From: Malaya genurostris
Taxonomy: Eukaryota > Arthropoda > Insecta > Diptera > Culicidae
NCBI RefSeq assembly: GCF_030247185.1
Contig: NC_080572.1
Coordinates: forward strand, 117,481,928 to 117,545,927
Reading direction: 5' to 3'
Length of the DNA stretch: 64,000 nt
This document shows positions 49,401-61,400 of the stretch, piece by piece; the first letter of the stretch is position 1, and each line of letters starts with the position of its first letter. The position numbers and the translations under genes were made by a program. The notes under the pieces are model-generated. The model was not told where the DNA came from, searched no databases, and worked only from the letters and a program-made list of their open reading frames with translations.

Positions 49401-52400
49401 TTTACGCTTTTTTTCTACAGGATACTGAGTTTAATCTGTTCCGCGCCTGTCTGTATCGCTCCTCGTTTGCTCTCGTCCGGTGTTGCAGCTTGCTTGCCCA
49501 AGCTGCATTCTTCTCGGTCACTAACTGTTCACATTCGTCGTCGAACCAGTCGTTCCTTACGTTTGGAGCTGCCGTACCTAGTGCTGCTGATGCAGTGCTA
49601 CCAATGGCAGAACGAATGTCTCTCCAGCCATCTTCAAGAGTAACTGCACCAAGCTGCTCTTCCGTTGATAATGCCACTGTCAACTGTTGCGCGTAATCTT
49701 GAGCTACTTCAACATCCCGGAGCCGCTCGATGTTGAACCGCGACGTTCGATTTCGACGTATGGTACCCACGTTCGAAAGTTTTGAGCGCATGTATACAGC
49801 AACCAAATAGTGGTCCGAATCTATATTCGCACTGCGGTAGGTGCGAACATTGTTGATGTCCGAGAAAAATGTTCCGTCGATCAAAACGTGGTCGATTTGG
49901 TTTTCGGTCTGTTGGTCAGAGTTGGTCTCCAAGTAGCTTTGTGGATATCCTTGCGGGGATAAAAGGTGCTTCTGATTACCATTTCTCGGAAGGCCGCAAA
50001 GTTAACACATCTTTGGCCGTTGTTATTCGATGCGGCATGCAGGCTGTTCGGCCCGATTACCGGTCGGTACATTGCCTCCCTTCCTACCTGAGCATTCATG
50101 AGAAGTGCACGCTAATGATGCTGTAATTGAAAAAACGGCCTCAAATTTTCAACTTACACATCCTAGCGTTGACCAGCTGCCACCCAATCACTAGCTGACG
50201 CATCTTGCCCATCACTATAAAGCCAGTTCCCAGCTCGTTCGTTGTGCCACAGCTTTGGTAGAAGGTAGGCGCTTTTCCACACCTTCTGTCTCGTCCAACA
50301 AAGCTCCTGCAGCGCTACGACGTCGAAGTTGCGAGGATTTAGTTCGTCGTATATTATCCTGTCGCAGCCTGCGAAACCTAGCGACTTGCATGTTGACTTG
50401 CGTTCCAGGTTCCAAGTTCCAAATCGTAGTCCGTATTTCTTCGCGTGGGTCTCTGCCGATTGTTCCGGGTCGTATTCTCTCCTGTATTAATCGCAATAAA
50501 TTGCTTATTAGGCCTACGCTAACCCCTGTCTCGCCGGAGGATCATCGTGCTTGCTCTGGTTAACGTCCCTACTAGCACTAGGACAATCGCGTTGGTGGGG
50601 TTGCCACCTTGTATTTAGCTGGACGGCATATAGCATTTCATACTCAGCCTCTGGATACCAGAACAGACGCTGTTTGAAGCCGCTCCTAACATGAAGTACA
50701 GACACTCCGACATCCTCCTAAGAGGAACTCCAGGACACATAACTACACACGCACACAGACATTTGCTCAGTTCGTCGAGCCTTCGGGGGTATCAGAAATT
50801 TTTCCAAAATTAGAGCAAATTCTATACCTTTATTTACAAAAATATGTTAAAAACTCATCAAAAAAATCTGTTTTTTTAGATAATGCAAATATGCAGAAGT
50901 GTTCAAAATGACAGTTGCGTTTATGTAAAAACAAAAAGAGAATTGAGGTAACCCCATCATATAAGCTTCAGTAGTCATCTCTTCTACTCAAACCATAAGT
51001 TAGAGTGAGATCTGCTGTCTCTGCTCGATCTATTGACTAATTTTTATGTTATATTATTATACATCATGGCAACTCCACTAATGAGATGAATATTGGTACA
51101 AAAGCCCTACTCGGTAAAAAAAAGTGTTATTAGAAAAATATAAAAATGGTTGTACTATTCAATGAATGGGTTTCATTGGAGACCATTGTAAACTTTATAA
51201 GCTATCACTCTGTATTGGACAGTTGATCCTGCGCAGTAAGCGTATGAATCCGTTTAGATCGGGTTTCAAACAAACGACAATTGGCTTGTAAGAACATCGC
51301 CCTTTACACTCCCATTCCAACATGTTTTTTCTTGTTTTTAGCCTTTTTCATATAGACAGGCTATGTAATCACTCCACAGAAATCACCTCTGTCTAGTTGC
51401 GGGCGTTAACTATTATGCTAAACGGTGTTATGCCAAACGGGGAAGTCCAAGTTTGTAGATCTTGTTGTGAAATGTCCAAAATCTCATTTCAGTTATACAG
51501 TTTCCGGTTGCGGACCTACCGCAAGAAGTGGTCTAATATTACCAAACGGGTCTCACTCCGATTTCTCAGAGATGGTTGAACCGTAAACCTAAATTCAAAT
51601 GAAACCTAGATTCAAATGAAAGGTATTCCTTATGGACCAAAAAACACACTTTCGATTCCGGAAATACAAGGTATCGTAATTCAAATCGCCGTTCTAGAGC
51701 GACGATGCAAGAAACGGAAGAAATATTCTAATTTTGACTCAACACTATTTACAAATTGAAAAGGTTTGGCTATTTTGGCCAAATGAACTTTCTTGATTTT
51801 ATTAAAGATTCAGTGGAAAGCTGTTTGATGAATCCCTCTGTAATATTTATAAAAATATGAGTAGCATGATAAAGGCTCCAGCACACCAGTAAGAAGATTA
51901 AAACAGTTCTTGCCTTTCTCTTATGCAATCACTGTGTATGTATGTAACATTTGTATGTATGTGTGTATGTAAAAACTCCATTTATGAACTAAACAAGAGT
52001 TAATAAATCGAGGTCGCACGTAAAAAAAGTTTACGTTATTTGGGATTTGGTTCACGAAAAAAGTTATGTGTAATGAATGTGTAAACCCCCAATCATATGG
52101 CTATTTTCGGTACGGATGTAAGAGTGTGTGCAAGAAAATGATGTTTGGGGTCGTTTAAAAATCCAAGATGGGGACCTCCGGTTTATTGATATTTCTTGAA
52201 AACTTTTACGATTTGTGTATTTTTGGAACGGGTTTGATGAGTAGAGATTCAAAAAAGATGTTCGAGGTGATTCTGAAATCCTAGATGGCGACACCCGTTT
52301 TATTTATAAACTTTGAATGCCATTACAATATGGGTATTTCCGGATCGGATTTAATAGAGATTATGTTTAACGATTCAAAAACCAATATATTAAGTATAGG

Positions 52401-55400
52401 TATATCGATATTCCTTGAAGACCAGCAGATATGTTTCACAAAACGGTGTTTGCAATCGTTTTTATACTCTAGATGGAGACCTCCAGTTCATCAATATTGT
52501 TTGAATATTGTAGTAAATGATAATTTTCGAAACTACCATAACAAATATACGTCTGAAAAGCTTGTTAGAATGCCTTGCATTATGATTTTGTATTGTTATA
52601 GTCATATTTTATGATTTCAATAATTTATTGAACAACAGAAAATCACAATCTAATATTTAAAAGCAACCTCAAACCTTTGGCTTCATGTCAATGATCGTGT
52701 TCTTAGAATAACTTTGTTTTCAGTTTTACACCAATAATTATTCATATTGTAAAGATTTTCAAGGAATATCATTAAACCGAAAGTCGCCATCTTGGTTTTC
52801 GGAACGACTCCAAACATTGTTTTCCGGCACCTGTTCATCAAATCCGTACGGAATATACCCAAATAGTACGGGTTTGTAAAGAATATCAATAAACTGGAAG
52901 TCACCATCTTGGAAATAATAAAACTTTTTCTTAGTTTTCTTTATCGTTTTGCCTGAAAAAATCATGTTTTCAATCCTCTAAACAATACCAGACCAATAAA
53001 CAAGAAGCAACTGCAACAAAAAATCACCTCTCATTTCGTAAAGCGCTAGTGCTCAAAAGTTTAAGCACCTTGAAAAATGTCCTCATGCAAAATTTGAGCT
53101 AAATCGGACATGCGTAAGGGGTGCTGCCCAGCGGTAAAGGTTTGAAAATTTTCGATCTTGAAAAAGCACCATGGGGGAGTACATGAAATTTCCAAAACCA
53201 AAATTTTTTTTGATGGCAAAAGTCTCAAAACTGCATAAAACGTCGAGATTTATAGTGTCATCTGAAAAAAATTTTTTTTAGAAAAAATCAACTCTCTGGG
53301 ACTTTCTGGGAAGTTTTGATATTTTTTCTAAGTCCCAAAAAGTCGATTTAAAAAAAAAATCGAGATGACACTAAATTTCGACGTTTCATGAAATTCTAAG
53401 CATTCTGGCATCAAAATTTTTTTTTCAATTCCTGAAATTTCGTATAAAAACAACGTATTTTGTAGGTTACTATCATATGGAACCAAAAGTCACAGCGATT
53501 TGATCTTTGAACTTGATCAATAGCCCAACAGTGGCTTTTGAAACGAGTATAAGTTTGTTAAAATCAGTTCAGCCATCTCTGAGAAAATTGAGCGCGTAGA
53601 AATACAACGCGTTTTGTCGGTTACGTCACTTATACAATCATATCTCCGGAACCAAAAGTCACAGCCATTTGATCTTTGAACTTGATCAATGGCCCGACAG
53701 TAGCTTTTAAACGAGTTTTCAAGATTGTTAAAATCGGTTCAGCCATCTCTGAGAAAATTGAGCGCGTAGAAATACAACGCGTTTTGTCGGTTACGTCACT
53801 TATACAATCATATCTCCGGAACCAAAAGTCACAGCCATTTGATATTTGAACTTGATCAATGGCCCGACAGTAGCTTTTAAACGAGTTTTCAAGATTGTTA
53901 AAATCGGTTCAGCCATCTCTGAGAAAATTGAGCGCGTTCAAATATCTTCTAAAAGTGCACCCACACACCCACACATACGAGTATCGAAAACGTCGATTTC
54001 GGGAGAACTTCCAGCGTCGGGGAACTCTCTGTCGAGGTAGGCAAGATCATTCGACGGAGACTAGTCGAGTAGCCACCACAACACCGACTTGTGTCGTCGG
54101 GGCGCCAGCGAACCGGAAGCTATGCTCCAACTGGAATCGCCGGACCGACCTCGGCACTCTCTCGTGTGGCCCGTGTGGTGTAAAAGGGGACTCGGTATCG
54201 GGAGAGCCTCTTTCGCCGGGGAACTCTTCGTCGGTGTAGTCTAGAACTTTCATCGGAGAATAGACGAGTAGATCGTGGCGTAGCACCGTTAAGATAGTCG
54301 GGACACCAGTGAACCGGTAGTCACCCTCCAGCCGGAAACACTGGATCGACCCAGGCATCCTCTCGGTCGGGTCATATACGGTTATCGAAAACGTCGGCTT
54401 CGGGAGAACTTTCATCGTCGGGGAACTCTCTGTCGGTGTAGGCTAGATCCATCACCGGGGACTAGTCGAGTAGACGCCACAACACCGATTCGAGTCGTCG
54501 GGGCATCAGCGAACCGGAAGCCATGCTCCAACCGGAATCGCGGAGCCGACCTCGGCACTTCTTCGGGTGTCCCGCCTGGCGTAAAATGGGATTCGGTGCC
54601 GGGAGAAATTCCTTCGCCGAGGAGCTCTTCGTCGGAGTAGTCTAGGTCCTTAGTCGGGGACTAGACGAGTAGACCGTAGCGTAATACCGTTAATATCGTC
54701 GGGGCACTAGTGAACCGGAAGCCATCTTCCAACCGGCATCATTGGATCGACCCAGGCATCCTTACGGTCGGGCCGTGGACGGGTACCGGAGGCGCCGGTT
54801 GCGGGAGAATTTTTCTTCTCCGGGAAACTCTCCGTCGGTGTAGGCTAGATACATTGTCGGGGATCAGTCGAGTAGTGTGGCGCGGCATAGCGACATTGGG
54901 TCGTCGAGGTGACAAAGGTGGATCGAGATGGATAAAGAGAGAAACGCAGGAGCTCATTTTCTCCCAAACGAAGAAGTGCATGAGCACTGCCTCCCCCGAA
55001 GTATTGAGCTTAGCTTAGTTCCGGGGGCTGGGAAAGTACATAAGGGATTTCAGCTTGTAAAAAAACACACACACACACACACAGACATTTTCCGATCTCG
55101 TCGAACTGTGTCGAATGGTATATAACACTACGGGTCTCCGAGGCTCCGTTCGAAAGTCGGTTTTTCCAGCAATTCTAACACCTTTCTATAGAGAAAGGCA
55201 AAAACAAACGAATGTACCGTACTGAAATTAGAAATGTCTGCCTATCGAGTGAGTCACTCGGAGTGACACAACACAAAAAATACTACAGTGTTTCCGTTTC
55301 CACATAAAAATTAAATCATATGTATTTAACCCTCGACCGAAAAACCATAGAGGTTAAATCTGTGGCCAAACAAATGAACATATAAACAATTTAACAATTT

Positions 55401-58400
55401 AAGAGCGGGGAGGGAGTGCGTGTTTGTTTGAGCTGCGACTAAAATTTTGCTGCATATTATACAAATTTTCCTTACTATACAATTTATTACATTAAAACAC
55501 TTGAGGGGAGTTTTTCAACAGTTTATGTTAAAACAATAAAGCCAAATAACTCCGACGCTTTAATTATATTACACATAGAAAGAACCTTCTTTCTAAGAGG
55601 AATATGTTACTAAATCAATTTAAAGCCGGGTATAAATAAACGATATAAGAAAATCAATTTAAAGCTATGTATGTTACTAAATCATAGAACCTTGCGAAAC
55701 GGAGCATATTGCTAAATGTTAGGTTTCCCGCTTCTAATCATGACCTCTATAGTAAAATGTACCAAAATAGCAGCTTCTATCAGATTTAATACTACAGAGT
55801 AACGAACCCAAGTGGCTCACAGAAAAAACATGTAACATGAAACCATAGATCTCCAAATTCCAGCTTAGTTGTTGATGTTTTGACTAACTGAAATATTAAG
55901 GGTTGTCCTCAATCCGAAAATGCTTTTAATTTCATTCCAATTTTCTGAGAATGCTTCTGCTATCTTCAAAGACTTGAAATATCTCCAAATCAGGGTATCG
56001 AACTCGGAATGATAACAAAAACCTATGGTATCGATATTAGCTCATATCAAAAGACAATGCCACTGCTCAACAATTTCATATAAAAATCTATCAAACCACC
56101 AGAGCCAATCATAATGCATCGCATGAACGCGGTTCATAACAGTGCAACAGTGTTATATCTGACAACCCCATTACCTTACCACCAACCATAACTGCCTAGC
56201 ATGCACTGCTACTCCCACATATTCAATTTGTTTCCTTTTTATTTTTAGGTAAAAGCGAGACGAAAAGTTGCCATCACCGTGTGGGCGTTTGTTGTAATAT
56301 TCGGGATCTGCTTTCTACCATCGCATCTCTTCATGTTGTGGTTTTATTACAAGTAAGTTTTGTCCTGAACTGGTAAACCGCTTTGCTCCCTGTTTATGTC
56401 CTTGATGCTGTTCATATTTTTACTCGTCAACTACTACATTGTTCTTTCTCTGCAAACCGAAACTATTAACTTTCGGACAAGTGGTATAATGATTGCGAAA
56501 GTTGCCCGTATGTTTTCGGTATCTGCTAGGCGGCTATCTTTTCTGCGGATGCTGTGCTCAAATGTTAGTGAGTCGAACCAACTTACTAACGGAGCGGAAA
56601 TAAAATGCACTTCAGGGTGCCTTTTACTAGTGGCCCAAGCTAGCAGGGTTCCTTCGGGTCGAAACATGTGATAGCTCTTTTGAAGATACAAACAACTAAC
56701 GCCCCATTGTTTTGAGAGACTATTTGACTAATAGGCTTCCGTGTGCTGTCTTCGTTATTATTTCGCGAGTATATCTAAATCATTCACGACATAATTATTT
56801 TTTTGCATTTCTCATATTTATTATTGTGCAAAGCTTTTAAGGTTCATTCCTCTAGGGCAACTATAAATTTACATCGTTTCAACGCAATTACACTACACAG
56901 TGAGGAAAAAAACACGACTACTCAATAAATTCATGTAAATATTTTCTAACTGGGTATTTCTTATGAAAAAAAAATCGTAAAATAGTTTGATGATCATTAA
57001 AATAACCGCAAAATTCACTAACATTCCCGTTTTGTCCCAAATTTTTTCTTTTCTTCTTACCTTACTTCGAAAAATTTACTGTAAAACTCTGAAAAAAATG
57101 AATTCAACTAATCAATTGGAACTCCAGATATTTTCATAAATTCTACAAACGGACCGCTGTTAATCAGAATGACCGCAAATAACTGTATTCTGTTTTTCCA
57201 CAAATTTCGGTTTTAGGCCAGTTATGGTAAACCAGCACAGTTCTATGTTATGCGTATAACCCCATAAATTAACTACCAGATAGTTTCGATGATCCCATGA
57301 AACGGGCAACATCGTTTTACCCCAATTTTCCCTCAAACTTTTTTTAAGTTTACTACTGTTTTATCATCCTGAAGCATATTATATGCGACCTATCAATAGT
57401 GGTGAATATTACGTAGAGAACTTCAGTTATCCAAGTATATTCAATAGGGATGTCAGTACTAGCTCGTTTAACCCGTTTTACCCCAATTTTTTTTCGGAAG
57501 TCTGACTAGATTTTCTTTCACATTTTGAAGTCCTAAAAGTAGATTATAAATAGATTCAATGACCGCAAAAATTATGTTATACCGTTTTACTCCTATTTAT
57601 CCTATCAATATTGGGAAAGAATGCGACGGAAAGTTTAACCAATAATACGATTTATGAAATAAATTAGGGTAAAACGGATTAAACGGGCTAATACTGCCAT
57701 TCCCATTGTATGTACTTTGATCACTGAAGTACGTTTATAGATCATATCTGCTTCTGGATAGTAGATCAAATTTCAACTGAATATTATAACAAGAAACAAA
57801 TAGTAAAACGGTACAACGAGGTTCCTGCTGTCATTAAAAAACTATATGCAAACTATTTGTTAGATTGTTTTACATCAGAAACACACTATCCGGTCTTCTG
57901 CATGTACTTCGGTTTTATTTTATATACACAGAAAAAATAATGAAATTTACACGACATGTATTTCAATGATACTTTGAAATAAACAGCAATTCAATTAGAA
58001 ATTTAATTGAGACCCATCATTGATGTAGAAAGCCTTGATTTTTCATTGAATTGTACAGCATATTTTAATTTACGCTTAGTTTTGCATTTGATGTATATTG
58101 AGAAGTAAGAAGCTTGAGGTGTAACTTTATATTCAATTTCCTGCACCAAATATGTGCATGAAAATGGATGTAAATAGTTTTGACTGTGTAGTTAAACTTG
58201 AATGCAATCCAGAATAAATAGGGAACTTGGGGTAAAATGAACATGATAGCGTTGCGTGTGGTCCTTACGGGGAATCGATTTTACTGACCATTTTACACAA
58301 AAAAATGCTTCGTGGTCATCTGTATCATGCCTCCAAAAAATTCATCACACTTTTGATCCATTGTACCCACTGCTTCAATATGATAAACCATTAATTTTTC

Positions 58401-61400
58401 ACGGATAGATTAGACACAAGACAAAGTTTTACAAAAGGTGAATGCATTTTTGAAAGCATCTTCTTCAAATCGTTGCATCTCAAAAAATATCCTAAGTTGT
58501 AGGAAAGATTACATACAAAAGAAAATTTGAATATTTTAAGTTATCATTTTAAACTACTTACATAAACCAACATTTGATGTAAATTTAATCAGTCAGTTTC
58601 TGACTCGGTGAAGCAAATATGACAAGGTTGTGTACATTTCCTTTGTATGCGAAGCTTTGGCTGCTGAATAGAGATGAAAATATTTGCCTATGAAAGTTGA
58701 TTTCACGTAGTTTTATGAAATAAAACGTACATACGAAAGAAGTTATCCAACAAAATTTCATAGGATGTAATCTGACTGTAAAACTCTGAAAAAAATGAAT
58801 TCAACTAATCAATTGGAACTCCAGATATTTTCATAAATTCTACAAACGGACCGCTGTTAATCAGAATGACCGCAAATAACTGTATTCTGTTTTTCCACAA
58901 ATTTCGGTTTTAGGCCAGTTATGGTAAACCAGCACAGTTCTATGTTATGCGTATAACCCCATAAATTAACTACCAGATAGTTTCGATGATCCCATGAAAC
59001 GGGCAACATCGTTTTACCCCAATTTTCCCTCAAACTTTTTTTAAGTTTACTACTGTTTTATCATCCTGAAGCATATTATATGCGACCTATCAATAGTGGT
59101 GAATATTACGTAGAGAACTTCAGTTATCCAAGTATATTCAATAGGGATGTCAGTACTAGCTCGTTTAACCCGTTTTACCCCAATTTTTTTTCGGAAGTCT
59201 GACTAGATTTTCTTTCACATTTTGAAGTCCTAAAAGTAGATTATAAATAGATTCAATGACCGCAAAAATTATGTTATACCGTTTTACTCCTATTTATCCT
59301 ATCAATATTGGGAAAGAATGCGACGGAAAGTTTAACCAATAATACGATTTATGAAATAAATTAGGGTAAAACGGATTAAACGGGCTAATACTGCCATTCC
59401 CATTGTATGTACTTTGATCACTGAAGTACGTTTATAGATCATATCTGCTTCTGGATAGTAGATCAAATTTCAACTGAATATTATAACAAGAAACAAATAG
59501 TAAAACGGTACAACGAGGTTCCTGCTGTCATTAAAAAACTATATGCAAACTATTTGTTAGATTGTTTTACATCAGAAACACACTATCCGGTCTTCTGCAT
59601 GTACTTCGGTTTTATTTTATATACACAGAAAAAATAATGAAATTTACACGACATGTATTTCAATGATACTTTGAAATAAACAGCAATTCAATTAGAAATT
59701 TAATTGAGACCCATCATTGATGTAGAAAGCCTTGATTTTTCATTGAATTGTACAGCATACTTTAATTTACGCTTAGTTTTGCATTTGATGTATATTGAGA
59801 AGTAAGAAGCTTGAGGTGTAACTTTATATTCAATTTCCTGCACCAAATATGTGCATGAAAATGGATGTAAATAGTTTTGACTGTGTAGTTAAACTTGAAT
59901 GCAATCCAGAATAAATAGGGAACTTGGGGTAAAATGAACATGATAGCGTTGCGTGTGGTCCTTACGGGGAATCGATTTTACTGACCATTTTACACAAAAA
60001 AATGCTTCGTGGTCATCTGTATCATGCCTCCAAAAAATTCATCACACTTTTGATCCATTGTACCCACTGCTTCAATATGATAAACCATTAATTTTTCACG
60101 GATAGATTAGACACAAGACAAAGTTTTACAAAAGGTGAATGCATTTTTGAAAGCATCTTCTTCAAATCGTTGCATTTCAAAAAATATCCTAAGTTGTAGG
60201 AAAGATTACATACAAAAGAAAATTTGAATATTTTAAGTTATCATTTTAAACTACTTACATAAACCAACATTTGATGTAAATTTAATCAGTCAGTTTCTGA
60301 CTCGGTGAAGCAAATATGACAAGGTTGTGTACATTTCCTTTGTATGCGAAGCTTTGGCTGCTGAATAGAGATGAAAATATTTGCCTATGAAAGTTGATTT
60401 CACGTAGTTTTATGAAATAAAACGTACATACGAAAGAAGTTATCCAACAAAATTTCATAGGATGAACATTTATTTCTTCCGCCTTTACACAAAATGTCTC
60501 TGAAAACTTTACGCTAGACACGCAAATTTAGCTTAAGATTCGTTCATGGGTGTAATAAAACAGAAGAATCTAGATCGATCGACTATATTTTCATTACTTA
60601 TGTCCTGGGTTAATCTTAGAAAAATAATCGACTCTTTACTTCATCTATCCACCAATTTACAAAATGTTTTCTAAAACCAACGACCTAATCATCTTTTTTT
60701 ATTATAAGAGGAATGACTTGGATCTGGACAATACGAAATAAGCTGCAAAAATTCCCTAGAAGTCAATCAAGATTACTTCAACTCTTCCCACAAAAGATAT
60801 GACAGCACACACATTCGAGTAAATTACATTACAACAACGATGTGTCCAATCATTGAAGAATTCAATTGCACATAAATATATAAACGTTCCATTTATCCCC
60901 GTTCCAGTCCCAACTCCCAGGAAGAATATAATCAGTTTTGGCATGTGCTGCGGATCGTGGGGTTTTGCCTGTCATTCGCCAACAGCTGTGCTAATCCTGT
61001 AGCATTGTATTGCGTGAGTGGTGCCTTCCGGAAGCACTTTAACAGGTAAGTAAATTGATGATATTGATTCGGTTGAGGGTTTCAACTCAATTTTGCTTTC
61101 ATTCACCTTAAACATTCAGTTGCATATTATACAATTCGTGACGTGCATTTCAATCAAGCGATTGTTGAACTAAATATCGCATTCAGATTTTTCATCGATT
61201 ACTCTGTGTAATCTTTTGAGCTCCTCTTAGCAGCACCCTTTCGAGGAATTAATTCTAACTAATTACATCTATTTTCTGTTCGCTTTACCTGTTCAAGATA
61301 CTTACTGTGCGAAGGATCGTCAAGCGCCCGCAGGCGTCGTGGTGATAATCTCGGCCACCGAGATACTTCGCTAACGAGCACCATGTCCAGACGATATCCC

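Noticed and set aside
54710..55018. 102-codon plus-strand frame (and neighbours) in the GC-rich array
   Set aside because: Frames are open because of high GC content and are not conserved between the 200-bp units.
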